DNA of 64,000 bases from Acinetobacter sp. Marseille-Q1618 (GCF_902809855.1 NZ_CADDWJ010000001.1:1178001-1242000); one strand, 5' to 3'; shown: positions 9,194 to 20,381, counted from the first letter of the stretch. The notes: generated from the sequence alone by a model not told the origin. Numbers and translations are program-made.

Positions 9194-9571
9194 ATGTCAG
9201 AAAATTCCAATAATTTTGACGGTTTATTAGAGCCTGTTGAAACCGGTGCAGATGAACAATTTTACCAACGTGCAGATGAGTTTATTGCACTTGCCAATGA
9301 ACTTTCAGATGCATCAAATGGTGATGAAGATTTTGCAAATTCCGCAGCAAAAGTCAGTGCATCTTTGATGTATGCCAATGCGCGTTTCAATATTTGGTTA
9401 ACTGCATGTGGTTACAACAAAGCCGAAGATTTAAAAGCCAATAAAGAACAAATTTTAAACTACTTCTTAGAACAATATAAATTGATGCTTGAAGATAATT
9501 TTGAAGAATATTCTAATAATTTTGAGGAATATATGAATCCGCCTGAGGATGAAGTTAAGCGTTTCGTTTAA
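9194..9571 (+). CDS. DUF3144 protein, first copy
   Basis: A 125-residue acidic cytoplasmic protein matching DUF3144: the motif FYQRADEFIALANE, then ASLMYANARFNIWL and a C-terminal helix YFLEQYKLMLEDNFEEY. The function of this family is unknown. It has 43 bases before a paralogue in the same direction, so the two are probably co-transcribed and arose by tandem duplication. A GAG stretch seven bases or so before the ATG is a modest ribosome binding site. Confidence 0.8.
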   Translation: MSENSNNFDGLLEPVETGADEQFYQRADEFIALANELSDASNGDEDFANSAAKVSASLMYANARFNIWLTACGYNKAEDLKANKEQILNYFLEQYKLMLEDNFEEYSNNFEEYMNPPEDEVKRFV

Positions 9572-9625
9572 GGGCAAGATTGCCTATAATGTTGTTATAT
9601 TTAAACCATTGTTGTGGAAATTTTC

Positions 9626-10015
9626 ATGTCTCAAAAAATTGATGCGACGGATGTCACCGAAGAAGAAGCGTTAAATGCGGTTTTTTTTGAGCGTGCTGAC
9701 GAATTTATTAAACAAGCCAATGAGTTTTGTCGTCCGCCCAAAGGTGAAAAGCCTGATCCAAGTGAATTACGTGGTCAAGTCAGTGCAGCGATGTTATTCG
9801 GCACAGCCCGTTTTAATACTTGGGTAGCTGCCAATACCTTTAAAGATGCCAATGAAATGCGTGATGCAAAAGATCAAGTTATGTCTTACATTCTTCAACA
9901 GTTTCAAATGATGCTAGAAGATAATTATGACGAATACTGCGAGCAATTTGAAAATTACTTACGCTTCCGTAAAAATGAAGAGTTTCATACACATAAACAT
10001 GATCACGAGCATTAA
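9626..10015 (+). CDS. DUF3144 protein, second copy with His-rich tail
   Basis: A 129-residue paralogue of the preceding gene, sharing FFERADEFIKQANE, AAMLFGTARFNTWV and QQFQMMLEDNYDEY. It differs by a longer central loop (CRPPKGEKPDPSE) and a C-terminal tail HTHKHDHEH that could bind a metal. The ATG at 9626 is preferred, because the in-frame GTG at 9614 overlaps the TGGAA that would serve as its ribosome binding site. A strong terminator follows at 10035. Confidence 0.8.
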   Translation: MSQKIDATDVTEEEALNAVFFERADEFIKQANEFCRPPKGEKPDPSELRGQVSAAMLFGTARFNTWVAANTFKDANEMRDAKDQVMSYILQQFQMMLEDNYDEYCEQFENYLRFRKNEEFHTHKHDHEH

Positions 10016-10034
10016 TTAATTTGCTATATGTTAA

Positions 10035-10066
10035 AAAGCCTTGCTCTATGCAAGGCTTTGCTTTTT
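10035..10066 (+). terminator. Rho-independent terminator after DUF3144 pair
   Basis: A perfect 10-bp stem AAAGCCTTGC / GCAAGGCTTT with a five-base loop is followed by GCTTTTT. Confidence 0.9.
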
Positions 10067-10130
10067 ACAAATTATCCCACTTTAAAATATTTGCAGACTG
10101 CATCGTTTTAGCCGAGCAATTTCTAAAAAA

Positions 10131-10613
10131 CTATTCAGCTAATGCTTTCTCAATATCCTCTTGTAAAGCTTCTGGTTTAGTCGTTGGTGCGTAACGATTA
10201 ATCACTTCACCTTTTTTATTGATTAAAAATTTAGTGAAATTCCATTTGATGCCATTACCTAATACACCTTTGCTGTTATTGGTTAAATAACGAAAAATCA
10301 CATGTGCTTCAGGCCCTTTAACATCTACTTTGGCAAACATTGGAAATTTCACACCATAGTTCCGCTGGCAATATTCTCCAATTTGTTCATTACTACCGGG
10401 GTCTTGTCCACCAAATTGGTTACATGGAAAACCTAGAACTTCAAAGCCTTGATCATGATATTTTTCATATAACTTTTCCAAACCTGCAAATTGTGGTGTA
10501 AATCCACACTTACTCGCAGTATTTACAATCAATAAAACTTTCCCTTTATAATCTGAAAAAGCCTTATTTTCCCCCTCTAATAACTCAGCTTCAAACTGAT
10601 AAATATTGGTCAT
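10131..10613 (-). CDS. gpx: Glutathione peroxidase family (thiol peroxidase)
   Basis: A 160-residue cytoplasmic peroxidase of the bacterial BtuE/Gpx type. The peroxidatic cysteine is C36 in NTASKCGFT; the catalytic glutamine lies in FPCNQFGGQ (Q66) and the tryptophan in KWNFTKF. The active residue is Cys, not selenocysteine, and the family usually prefers thioredoxin as reductant. Its ATG overlaps the msrB stop codon (ATGA), so the two are translationally coupled. Together they form an oxidative-damage repair operon: MsrB repairs oxidised methionine and this enzyme removes peroxides. Confidence 0.93.
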   Translation of the reverse strand: MTNIYQFEAELLEGENKAFSDYKGKVLLIVNTASKCGFTPQFAGLEKLYEKYHDQGFEVLGFPCNQFGGQDPGSNEQIGEYCQRNYGVKFPMFAKVDVKGPEAHVIFRYLTNNSKGVLGNGIKWNFTKFLINKKGEVINRYAPTTKPEALQEDIEKALAE

Positions 10614-11029
10614 GGATAAGTTCCCTCGTCACTTTTTTCTTCTGTTTGGAGTTCTAATGAAGCTGAGTTTACACAATAGCGTAAACCTGTGGGTTGTGGA
10701 CCATCTTCAAAGACATGTCCTAAGTGCGCATCGCAGTGATGACAGATAATTTCTGTACGTTGCATACCATGCGAACCATCATCATGCTCTTCAACCGCGG
10801 CAGCATTGATGGGTTTATAAAAACTTGGCCAACCACTACCACTGTCATATTTAGTTTCTGAGGAAAATAAAGGCGTGCCACAGCAACGGCATACATAAGT
10901 TCCTTGCTGCTTGGTATTCCAATATTTCCCTGTAAATGCAGGTTCAGTTCCCTTTTGACGTGTTATTTTAAATTCTTCTGGCGATAATTCTCTTTGCCAC
11001 TCTCTTTCTGTTTTATTGAGTTTTCCCAT
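10610..11029 (-). CDS. msrB: Peptide-methionine (R)-S-oxide reductase
   Basis: A 139-residue MsrB that reduces methionine-R-sulfoxide in proteins. The zinc-binding cysteine pairs are CRCC (in [11 protein letters not shown]) and CHHC (in [14 protein letters not shown]). The catalytic cysteine is in [11 protein letters not shown], and SGSGWPSF forms part of the substrate site. The start at 11029 has AAAGGA seven bases upstream and is preferred over an ATG seven codons earlier. It is first in the msrB-gpx operon. Confidence 0.95.
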   Translation of the reverse strand: MGKLNKTEREWQRELSPEEFKITRQKGTEPAFTGKYWNTKQQGTYVCRCCGTPLFSSETKYDSGSGWPSFYKPINAAAVEEHDDGSHGMQRTEIICHHCDAHLGHVFEDGPQPTGLRYCVNSASLELQTEEKSDEGTYP

Positions 11030-11258
11030 GACTATTTCCTTTACGATCATGCCACTTAAAATAGGATAATCTTATATTTACGTGATTCATCTTAAAATTT
11101 CTAGTCCTAACTTCACAATTTACAAAAGACTTACCAATGACACTAATAGCAAAAAGAAAGCAAATTTAAAATCAAGGTAAGCAAATTTATTCAATTAATT
11201 CTTTTTTGTGAGCAAATTTAATGTTAACCTTAGGCTTGTTCTTGTTCAGGATTAAAAA

Positions 11259-12689
11259 ATGTCGCAGAAAAAAAGCGTAATTTTCAAAAATCTTCTCCCT
11301 GTGATTAAACAATATCAACAGGAAGGATTTACTCATGAAAAAATTGTCGCTTTACTCAAAGACAAACATGATCTTGATCTTGTAACAACAGAAACATTTA
11401 AAAGTTACTTATATCGTTATGCAAAAGTGAACTCCACTCTTTCCGAGAACCTCAAAATGCCGAACAGTATCCAAACCCCACGCGAAATAAAAAAATCGTC
11501 TAAGCTCGAGCATGTATGCTACGACATCCGTGGACCTGTGTTACGCGCGGCCAACGAGATGGAAGAAGCGGGGCATAAAATTATTAAACTCAATATTGGT
11601 AACCCTGCCCCATTTGGTTTTGAAGCCCCACAAGAAATTATTAATGATGTTGCGCTGAATTTACCCAACGCGATTGGCTATACAGATTCAAAAGGGATTT
11701 TCCCTGCACGTAAAGCCATTTGTCAGTATTATCAGCAAAAAGGCATTTTGAATATGCACGTCAATGACGTGTATGTCGGTAATGGCGTATCTGAACTGAT
11801 CGTGATGGCGATGCAAGGTTTGCTGGATGATGGCGATGAAATGTTGATTCCAATGCCTGACTATCCTTTATGGACGGCTGCGGTCAATCTTTCTGGTGGT
11901 ACAGCGATTCATTATAAATGTGATGACCAAAATTACTGGTATCCTGATATTGCTGATATGGAAAGTAAAATCACACCTAATACGCGTGGGATTGTGATTA
12001 TTAACCCGAATAATCCAACAGGTTCAGTCTATCCGCGTCATGTGTTAGAGCAAATTGTCGCTTTGGCTAAAAAATATGACTTAATTTTGTTTGCTGATGA
12101 GATTTACGACAAAATCGTTTATGATGGTATTGAACATGTATCAGTTGCAGCTTTGGCAGGCAATCAACTCTGTATTTCATTTAACGGGCTGTCTAAAGCA
12201 TATCGTATCGCAGGTTATCGTTCAGGTTGGATGGCAATCACAGGTGATAAATCTCGTGCGATGGATTATATCGAAGGTTTAGATATGCTTGCCTCTATGC
12301 GCTTGTGTGCAAATCATCAAGCTCAGTATGCGATTCAAACAGCGCTTGGCGGTTATCAGTCGATTAATGATTTGATTCGTCCGGGCGGTCGCTTATATGA
12401 ACAACGCAATATCGCTTGGGAAATGTTAAATGACATTCCGGGAGTAAGCTGTGTTAAACCTGAAGGTGCGATGTATTGTTTCCCTAAACTTGATCCTGAA
12501 ATTTATCCAATTGAAGATGATGAAAAGTTCATGTTGGATTTCTTGAAAGCTGAAAAAGTATTGTTGGTGCAAGGTACAGGCTTTAACTGGCCAACCCCTG
12601 ATCATTTCCGCGTAGTGTTCTTACCTGCTGAAAATGAATTACGCGAAGCACTCACGCGTTTAGGTCGTTTCTTGTCTAAAATCCGTTAA
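11259..12689 (+). CDS. alaA: AlaA-type aminotransferase with extra N-terminal domain
   Basis: A 476-residue PLP enzyme. From about residue 80 it follows the AlaA/YfbQ glutamate-pyruvate aminotransferase pattern: YDIRGPVLRAA, NIGNPAPFGF, NPNNPTGSVY and the PLP lysine K313 in SFNGLSKAYR. The family makes L-alanine from pyruvate. Residues 1-56 are an addition relative to the usual 405-residue enzyme and look like a small helical DNA-binding-type domain (QEGFTHEKIVALL followed by TTETFKSYLYRYAK). AGGA lies nine bases before the ATG, so the long form is probably the true product. It is a single gene with a terminator downstream. Confidence 0.9.
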   Translation: MSQKKSVIFKNLLPVIKQYQQEGFTHEKIVALLKDKHDLDLVTTETFKSYLYRYAKVNSTLSENLKMPNSIQTPREIKKSSKLEHVCYDIRGPVLRAANEMEEAGHKIIKLNIGNPAPFGFEAPQEIINDVALNLPNAIGYTDSKGIFPARKAICQYYQQKGILNMHVNDVYVGNGVSELIVMAMQGLLDDGDEMLIPMPDYPLWTAAVNLSGGTAIHYKCDDQNYWYPDIADMESKITPNTRGIVIINPNNPTGSVYPRHVLEQIVALAKKYDLILFADEIYDKIVYDGIEHVSVAALAGNQLCISFNGLSKAYRIAGYRSGWMAITGDKSRAMDYIEGLDMLASMRLCANHQAQYAIQTALGGYQSINDLIRPGGRLYEQRNIAWEMLNDIPGVSCVKPEGAMYCFPKLDPEIYPIEDDEKFMLDFLKAEKVLLVQGTGFNWPTPDHFRVVFLPAENELREALTRLGRFLSKIR

Positions 12690-12706
12690 GATTAAAAAAT
12701 CGTTAC

Positions 12707-12736
12707 AAAGCACTCAATTGATTGGGTGCTTTTTTA
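12707..12736 (+). terminator. Terminator after alaA
   Basis: A stem AAAGCACTCAAT / ATTGGGTGCTTT with one G-T wobble pair has almost no loop and runs into six Ts. Confidence 0.85.
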
Positions 12737-12782
12737 TTTAAAATTTCAGTTATTCTATAAATTTTAAAATTAAGTAATAAAA

Positions 12783-13601
12783 ATGAATCAGCATAAAATT
12801 AAATTTTTCCAAATCGATGCTTTTACACAATCTGCTTTTAATGGAAATCCTGCAGCAGTCTGTCCACTCGATGCTTGGCTTGATGATGACACCCTACAAA
12901 AAATTGCTGAAGAAAATAATCTTTCAGAAACTGCATTTTTTGTGAAGGAAAATGATGGATTTAGCTTGCGCTGGTTTACACCTACTGTAGAAGTCGAGCT
13001 ATGTGGACATGCGACACTTGCCGCAGCTTGGGTTATTTTCAATAAATTAAATTACTCACAATCTTCAATTAAGTTCTACACACTTAGTGGTGAATTAATC
13101 GTTTCTAAAGCAGAAAACGATTATTTATGCATGGATTTTCCCACCAAGCAACTCGAAAAAATTGCAATTAATCATCAATTATTGGCTGCTTTAGGGATTG
13201 CAGAAGATGATGTTCTTAGTGCTTGGCAAGCGGATGACATTTTACTTGAAATTAAAAATGAACAAATTATTGAAAAACTTCAACCAAACTTTAATCAACT
13301 CATTCAAATCCCGACCCGTGGCGTAATCGTCACAGCCCGATCAAACAATTTTGATTTTATCTCTAGATGGTTTGGTCCTCGTGTTGGTGTGAATGAAGAT
13401 CCCGTGACTGGTTCAGCACATACTTGCCTCACTCCCTTTTGGACAAATAAACTGAATTCAACATTATTAACCGCACAACAAGGGGGTAAACGTAAAGGGC
13501 AATTGAAATGCGAATTAAATGAAGATCACTCTCGCGTTTATATTTATGGTCAAGTGTGTTTGGTTATTTCAGGTGAGCTTTTATTTTCTCTTTCTGAATG
13601 A
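12783..13601 (+). CDS. PhzF family isomerase-like protein
   Basis: A 272-residue protein of the PhzF/YddE fold, made of two similar half-domains. The N-terminal pattern FFQIDAFTQSAFNGNPAAV and the proposed catalytic glutamate E49 in NNLSETAFF are present, as are VELCGHATLAAAW and the second-half motif DPVTGSAHTCL. In phenazine makers PhzF isomerises a shikimate-derived acid, but no other phenazine genes are nearby. Most Acinetobacter members are of unknown substrate. The ribosome binding site is weak. A stand-alone gene is likely, since asparaginase starts about 160 bases later with its own promoter region. Confidence 0.88.
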   Translation: MNQHKIKFFQIDAFTQSAFNGNPAAVCPLDAWLDDDTLQKIAEENNLSETAFFVKENDGFSLRWFTPTVEVELCGHATLAAAWVIFNKLNYSQSSIKFYTLSGELIVSKAENDYLCMDFPTKQLEKIAINHQLLAALGIAEDDVLSAWQADDILLEIKNEQIIEKLQPNFNQLIQIPTRGVIVTARSNNFDFISRWFGPRVGVNEDPVTGSAHTCLTPFWTNKLNSTLLTAQQGGKRKGQLKCELNEDHSRVYIYGQVCLVISGELLFSLSE

Positions 13602-13748
13602 AATCATAACTTCATTATGAAACATAATCATAAATTTGAGTGATTATTCAAAAAAACACATTTTAAAAAAGGTATGTGCAAAACATCATTCTTTATATTA
13701 AGTTAAAAGTGGTACAAAAAATGCTTGGACTGTACTTAACTTCAATAA

Positions 13749-14816
<1,068 letters not shown>

Positions 14817-14832
14817 TTTAAATGTTCAAATA

Positions 14833-14859
14833 AAATAAGCGCCACATTGGCGCTTATTT
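14833..14859. terminator. Bidirectional terminator between ansB and Sel1 gene
   Basis: A perfect 12-bp stem AAATAAGCGCCA / TGGCGCTTATTT with a three-base loop lies between two convergent genes, with A/T tracts on both sides. Confidence 0.9.
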
Positions 14860-14870
14860 AAAAATAACCA

Positions 14871-15761
14871 TCAATCTTCTGCTGCGGCAGTCGCATCAAT
14901 AGCTTCACGATATTCTTTGGCTTTGCTTAAATCTTTCTTCAAACCAAAACCACCTGTTTCATACAAGTTTGCCAAACTTTCTAGTGCAGTATGGTCGCCT
15001 TGCTCATAGGCTAACTCATAATATTTTGCTGCACGTTTAAAGTCTTTTTTCACACCTTCGCCATTTTCGTATAAAACACCAATATTTGAAGATGCAAGCT
15101 CATTGCCTTGTTCTGAAGCAGCCGTATACAGTTTAAGTGCTTTAGCATAATCCTGAGTTACACCCTCACCATCATGATACAAAACCCCTAGATTATTTTG
15201 TGCATCACGATTTTCTTGTGCCACTGCAAGCTCATAATACTTAATCGCTTTTTTGAGATCTTTTTCTACAAACTCACCCATCTCATAATTATAACCAAGG
15301 TGATATTGAGCATCAGACAGTCCACCATCGGCAGCTTTTGTGATCCACATGATTGATTTTTTTGGATCAGCTTTTACGCCATCTTCACCTGACTCTAAGG
15401 TGAAACCATAACGATATTGTGCCAGTAAATGCCCTTTTTCCGCTGCTTTTAACAGCCATTTCATAGCTTCTACATTGTTTTCTTCAACAGCTTCGCCTTC
15501 ATCATACATATACCCAATCGAGTAAATTGCATCTAAATTGCCTTTTGCTGCTGCTTTTTTATACCATTCTAAAGCTTTATCTAAATCCTCTTCAACGCCA
15601 TAACCTTGATAATAAGCCTCACCCAAGTCATATTGCGCTTGCGCATCACCAGATTGTGCTTTTTTGACCAATGTTGCACTATACTGAACTTCTTCTGCAT
15701 AAACCATAGTTGTAATTGGTAATGCTAAACAACCCAAGAGTAAAAGTGTTCTAATTTTCAT
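14871..15761 (-). CDS. Exported Sel1-repeat protein
   Basis: A 296-residue protein with a signal peptide (hydrophobic core LLLLGCLALPITTMV, likely cleavage after VYA) and seven consecutive Sel1-like repeats of about 36 residues, from residue 34 on. Each repeat follows the pattern A-Q-x-x-L-G-x-x-Y-x-x-G-x-G-V-x-x-D-x-x-K-A-x-x-Y-x-x-A. Such repeats form an alpha-solenoid that binds other proteins in the periplasm; known members act in envelope stress, exopolysaccharide or host interaction. The particular partner cannot be told. AAAGGAAA precedes the ATG. It is divergent from dnaE. Confidence 0.9.
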   Translation of the reverse strand: MKIRTLLLLGCLALPITTMVYAEEVQYSATLVKKAQSGDAQAQYDLGEAYYQGYGVEEDLDKALEWYKKAAAKGNLDAIYSIGYMYDEGEAVEENNVEAMKWLLKAAEKGHLLAQYRYGFTLESGEDGVKADPKKSIMWITKAADGGLSDAQYHLGYNYEMGEFVEKDLKKAIKYYELAVAQENRDAQNNLGVLYHDGEGVTQDYAKALKLYTAASEQGNELASSNIGVLYENGEGVKKDFKRAAKYYELAYEQGDHTALESLANLYETGGFGLKKDLSKAKEYREAIDATAAAED

Positions 15762-15936
15762 GTATTTCCTTTCAGAAAGTTCGCGTTAGATTATTGTAAA
15801 ACTCGATGATATTAATTTTTTTTAATGATTGCAAAATATTCAACCATTCATTAACAAAATAAGTTCGGTCAAGTTTCATCTGCATATATAAATGAAGCGT
15901 GGTAAAATCAGAGGCGGTTTAAAAAGGGATTCATCT

Positions 15937-18900
15937 ATGCAGTTTGTTCATCTTGGTATTCATACAGAGTTTTCGATTACAGAATCGATCGTACGGATAC
16001 CTGATCTGATTTCAGCTGCCGCTCAGGATGAAATGCCTGCTTTAGCCATTACAGACTTATCTAACTTACATGCAGCGGTTAAATTTTATAATAAATGTTT
16101 AGGTAAAGGCATTAAGCCTATTTTTGGCAGTACTATTCGTTTAAATGATGCTGAGCATAAAGTAACTTTACTGGCAATGACCAAAAAAGGTTGGCGCAGT
16201 CTGACTGAAATTGTGTCACGAGGATTTATTGAAGGTCAGCAACTTTCTATACCATGTGTTCAAAAACAATGGATTTTAGAACAACAACAAGACATTATCG
16301 TTCTGCTCGGTTTACACAGTGATGTTGGGCAAATGTTGGTGTCTTCGAACCCACAGAAAGCCGAGCCTTTGCTTGAAGAGTGGATCGAAAAATTTGGCAA
16401 TCGTGTCTATTTAGCGCTGACACGTACTGATCGTCCTAGAGAAGAAGACTTTAATCAAGAAGCGGTAAAACTTGCCTGCAAATATAATATCGGTGTGGTT
16501 GCACATAATGATGTGCATTTTATTAAACCTGAGGATTATGAAGCACATGAAGCACGTGTTTGTATTGCCGATGGTTATGTTTTAGGTGATGACAAACGCC
16601 CGAAAAACTATAGTCCTGAACAATATTTTAAAAGTTCAGCGGAAATGGTTGAACTCTTTTCCGACATTCCCAGTGCAATTCAAAATACAGTTGAAATTGC
16701 TAAGCGCTGTACGGTGTCTTTACGCTTAGGTTTCCATGACTTACCAGACTATCCAATCCCTGAAGGTCATACCATTAACACTTTCTTTGAACATTTGTCT
16801 GAAGAAGGTTTAGAAGAACGTTTAGCTGTTTTATATCCTGTTGAAAAACGAGATGAAGATTGGGCAGAAATACGCAAGCCTTATGATGAGCGACTTGCCT
16901 ATGAGCTTGGCATTATCAATAAAATGGGATTCCCTGGCTACTTCCTGATCGTTATGGACTTTATTCAATGGTCAAAAAATAATGGCGTTCCTGTCGGTCC
17001 AGGGCGTGGTTCTGGTGCAGGTTCATTGGTGGCTTTTAGTCTAAAAATTACTGACTTAGATCCATTACGTTATGACTTACTCTTTGAACGTTTCTTAAAC
17101 CCTGAACGTGTTTCCATGCCCGACTTTGACGTCGATTTTTGTATCGCAGGTCGAGATAAAGTCATCGACTATGTCGCACGTCACTATGGTCGTGATGCAG
17201 TTTCTCAGATTGCAACCTTTGGTACAATGGCTGCCAAAGGTGCGATTCGAGATGTAGCGCGTGTTTTGGGTAAATCTTACGGTTTGGCTGACCGTATTTC
17301 TAAAATGATTCCAACCAAACCATTGGGTTTGAGCTTAGAAGAATCAATTGAAGCTGAACCCCAACTGAAAGATATTGTCACCAACCCATCCAATCCTGAT
17401 CATGAAGATGCTGCCGAAATCTGGGAAATGGCTCTTAAACTCGAAGGCATTACTCGAAATACAGGGAAGCACGCAGGTGGTGTTGTCATTGCACCAACCA
17501 AAATCACTGATTATTCAGCAGTTTTATGCGATGAAGATGGTACTAACCGTGTTGCCCAATTCGACAAAGATGATGTTGAAGCTGCAGGTTTAGTTAAATT
17601 CGACTTCTTAGGTCTACGAAATTTAACCGTAATCGAAGATGCTGTTCAAAATATTAATAAACGTATCCAATCAGAGATTCCTTTAGATATTGCGCATATT
17701 CCTTTAGACGATAAAGATGCCTATACCGTATTCGCTGATGCCAATACCACTGCGGTATTCCAGTTTGAATCCGTGGGCATGAAAAAAATGCTCAAAGAAG
17801 CACGCCCAAGTAAGTTTGAAGAGATTATCGCTTTCGTATCTTTATATCGTCCAGGCCCGATGGATCTCATTCCAGACTTTATTCATCGTATGCATGGCGG
17901 TGAGTTTGAGTATTTACATCCTTTGCTTGAAAGTGTACTCGAACCGACCTACGGTATCATGGTGTACCAAGAACAAGTGATGCAAGCCGCACAGTTCTGT
18001 GCAGGCTATTCTTTGGGCGGTGCGGACATTTTACGTCGTGCCATGGGTAAAAAGAAACCCGAAGAAATGGTTAAGCAACGTCAAATCTTTATTGAAGGTG
18101 CTGCAAAAAAAGACATTGATGAAAAAACAGCCAACCATATTTTCGACTATATGGAAAAATTCGCAGGCTACGGTTTTAACAAATCCCACGCAGCTGCCTA
18201 TGCCTTAGTGGCTTATCAAACTGCTTGGCTTAAAGCACATTACCCGTCTGAGTTTTTAGCAGCAGTCATGTCTTCGGAAATGCAAAATACCGATAACATC
18301 GTATTTTTGATTGATGACTGTCGTATCAATGGCTTAGAAGTACTGCCACCGTCTATTAATATGTCCTTTTACCATTTCTATGCCAGCGATGAAAAAACCA
18401 TTATTTATGGTTTAGGTGCGATCAAAGGTGTTGGTGAACAAGCCATGCAATCCGTGATTGATTCACGTGAGCAAGATGGTCCTTATAAAGATTTATTTGA
18501 TTTCTGCCATCGTATTGACCTGAAAAAAATCAATAAACGTACCCTCGAAGCGCTGATTCGTGCAGGTGCTTTAGATTGCTTAGGGATGGAACGTTCGACC
18601 ATCATGGCGCAACTACCTGAAGCCGTACAAGCTGCTGAACAAGCCCGTTCTAACCGTGAAACTGGCATCATGGATTTGTTTGGTGAAGTTGAAGAAGTTC
18701 AGCGTAAACCAGCAAAACCTGTGAAACCGTGGTCAGATGAAGTTCGTTTAAAAGGTGAAAAAGATACTTTAGGCTTGTATTTGACAGGTCATCCGATTGA
18801 TGTATATCGTCCTGAACTAAAGTCTTTTATTTCTCAGCGTATTAATGAGCTTACCCCTACTCGTCGTGGTGTCACCACGGTATTTGCAGGATTAGTCGTG

Positions 18901-19509
18901 GATGTCGCTAACTTTCCAAACCGCATGATGATTACGCTCGATGATGGTACAGCACGTATTGAAGTTTCAGCGAATCATGAACGTTTCCAACGTTTTAAAG
19001 ACATTTTGCAAAATGAAAAAGTGGTGGTGATTGAAGGCGAAATTTATGAGCGTGAAGGTTTTGATCGCCCGATGGGACGTTTAACCAAAGCTTTTAGCCT
19101 CAATGAAATCCGTCAAAAACGGGCAAATTCTATCGCCATTGAACTTAAGCCCGATATGATCAGCAAAACTTTAGCCACGGATCTACAAAAAATTCTGCTT
19201 CCCTATTGTAATGTTGATATGTGTCAGCATATTCCATTCCAAATTCAAGTTGATTATGACTATGCCAGTGCAGATGTGCATTTGGGCGCACAATGGAAAG
19301 TTGCTCCACTGGATGATTTACTATTTAAACTGCGTGAATATTTTGGTAAAGAAGCCATTCATATCCAATATCAAGTCAAGTCTAAGGCTGCAAAAACTGT
19401 GGATTATCGAGAACTTGCCCAACCTACCCAAGTTGCTCCTCCACCAGAGGATATGAGTATGGATGATGCAATGGACATGTATAACGCTGAAGTCAGTCAA
19501 TTTTCTTAA
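15937..19509 (+). CDS. dnaE: DNA polymerase III alpha subunit
   Basis: A 1190-residue replicative polymerase subunit. The start at 15937 has AAGGGA eight bases upstream; the open frame extends 15 codons further but without a good site. Domains in order are PHP (residues 1-270, HLGIHTEFS), the polymerase palm with GPGRGSGAGSLVAF and the catalytic aspartates in MPDFDVDFC, fingers, helix-hairpin-helix (INKRTLEALIRAGALDC) and an OB fold (TTVFAGLVVDVANF). The length fits the usual 1160-1190 residues. It adds nucleotides during chromosome replication. It is followed 35 bases later by trmJ. Confidence 0.97.
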   Translation: MQFVHLGIHTEFSITESIVRIPDLISAAAQDEMPALAITDLSNLHAAVKFYNKCLGKGIKPIFGSTIRLNDAEHKVTLLAMTKKGWRSLTEIVSRGFIEGQQLSIPCVQKQWILEQQQDIIVLLGLHSDVGQMLVSSNPQKAEPLLEEWIEKFGNRVYLALTRTDRPREEDFNQEAVKLACKYNIGVVAHNDVHFIKPEDYEAHEARVCIADGYVLGDDKRPKNYSPEQYFKSSAEMVELFSDIPSAIQNTVEIAKRCTVSLRLGFHDLPDYPIPEGHTINTFFEHLSEEGLEERLAVLYPVEKRDEDWAEIRKPYDERLAYELGIINKMGFPGYFLIVMDFIQWSKNNGVPVGPGRGSGAGSLVAFSLKITDLDPLRYDLLFERFLNPERVSMPDFDVDFCIAGRDKVIDYVARHYGRDAVSQIATFGTMAAKGAIRDVARVLGKSYGLADRISKMIPTKPLGLSLEESIEAEPQLKDIVTNPSNPDHEDAAEIWEMALKLEGITRNTGKHAGGVVIAPTKITDYSAVLCDEDGTNRVAQFDKDDVEAAGLVKFDFLGLRNLTVIEDAVQNINKRIQSEIPLDIAHIPLDDKDAYTVFADANTTAVFQFESVGMKKMLKEARPSKFEEIIAFVSLYRPGPMDLIPDFIHRMHGGEFEYLHPLLESVLEPTYGIMVYQEQVMQAAQFCAGYSLGGADILRRAMGKKKPEEMVKQRQIFIEGAAKKDIDEKTANHIFDYMEKFAGYGFNKSHAAAYALVAYQTAWLKAHYPSEFLAAVMSSEMQNTDNIVFLIDDCRINGLEVLPPSINMSFYHFYASDEKTIIYGLGAIKGVGEQAMQSVIDSREQDGPYKDLFDFCHRIDLKKINKRTLEALIRAGALDCLGMERSTIMAQLPEAVQAAEQARSNRETGIMDLFGEVEEVQRKPAKPVKPWSDEVRLKGEKDTLGLYLTGHPIDVYRPELKSFISQRINELTPTRRGVTTVFAGLVVDVANFPNRMMITLDDGTARIEVSANHERFQRFKDILQNEKVVVIEGEIYEREGFDRPMGRLTKAFSLNEIRQKRANSIAIELKPDMISKTLATDLQKILLPYCNVDMCQHIPFQIQVDYDYASADVHLGAQWKVAPLDDLLFKLREYFGKEAIHIQYQVKSKAAKTVDYRELAQPTQVAPPPEDMSMDDAMDMYNAEVSQFS

Positions 19510-19544
19510 CATCTTCTCATTCAAGCTAAATTTTTGGAAATATC

Positions 19545-20381
19545 ATGGATATTATTGATAATGCTGCACTTTCGCAGCATTTAAGCCATGTGCGTATTGT
19601 CATGGTCAATACCACTTTACCTGCAAATATTGGTAGTGCGCTACGTGCAATGAAAACAATGGGCTTATCAAAATTAGTCTTGGTTGCACCAAAAACCTAT
19701 CCGCATCCGGATATTGATGCGTTGGCAGCAGGTGCAACCGATCTGATTGAACAGATTGAAATCGTTGAAACTTTAGAAGACGCAATTAAAGACTGTCATT
19801 TGGTGTTTGGTACAAGCGCACGTAGTCGTACTATTCCTTGGCCTTTACTAGATGCACGTCCTGCTGCACAAAAATCAATGCAAGCCGTGATACAAGAACA
19901 GCAAGAAATTGCCATTGTCTTTGGTCGTGAAGATCGAGGACTGACCAATGAAGAGTTGGCATTAGCCAACTATCATGTGACTATTCCTGTAAATACCAAT
20001 TATGGGGTGCTCAATGTTGCGCAAGCCATTCAAGTGATTTGCTATGAAATGCGTATGGCAGCGATAGAATTTTCAGATAAAAAACATGATGATCAAGCGG
20101 TAATGCATGTGACGGATTCTGAAGATATGCACTGGGATGAGCCTTTAGTCACGCACGAACAAATGGAACAATTCTATCCCCATATCGAAAAAATGTTGGC
20201 AGAAATTGAATTTATGGATCCAAAAAATCCAAGATTATTACCATTACGCTTGCGCCGTTTATTTGGACGTATACAATTAGACAAAATGGAATATCATTTA
20301 CTTCGAGGCATATTTAGCCGAGTTCAAGCCTTGAATAATGGCACATGGAAAAGTTCAAAATCGAAAGAGGATCAAAACTGA
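19545..20381 (+). CDS. trmJ: tRNA (cytidine/uridine-2'-O-)-methyltransferase TrmJ
   Basis: A 278-residue SPOUT methyltransferase that 2'-O-methylates position 32 of several tRNAs using S-adenosylmethionine. Family features are the N-terminal [20 protein letters not shown], the knot motif [17 protein letters not shown] and the closing segment [18 protein letters not shown]. The C-terminal extension of about 80 residues is usual for TrmJ and helps dimer and tRNA binding. GGAAA precedes the ATG. The stop codon overlaps the cysE start by one base, so the two genes are coupled; the trmJ-cysE order is common in gammaproteobacteria. Confidence 0.95.
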   Translation: MDIIDNAALSQHLSHVRIVMVNTTLPANIGSALRAMKTMGLSKLVLVAPKTYPHPDIDALAAGATDLIEQIEIVETLEDAIKDCHLVFGTSARSRTIPWPLLDARPAAQKSMQAVIQEQQEIAIVFGREDRGLTNEELALANYHVTIPVNTNYGVLNVAQAIQVICYEMRMAAIEFSDKKHDDQAVMHVTDSEDMHWDEPLVTHEQMEQFYPHIEKMLAEIEFMDPKNPRLLPLRLRRLFGRIQLDKMEYHLLRGIFSRVQALNNGTWKSSKSKEDQN

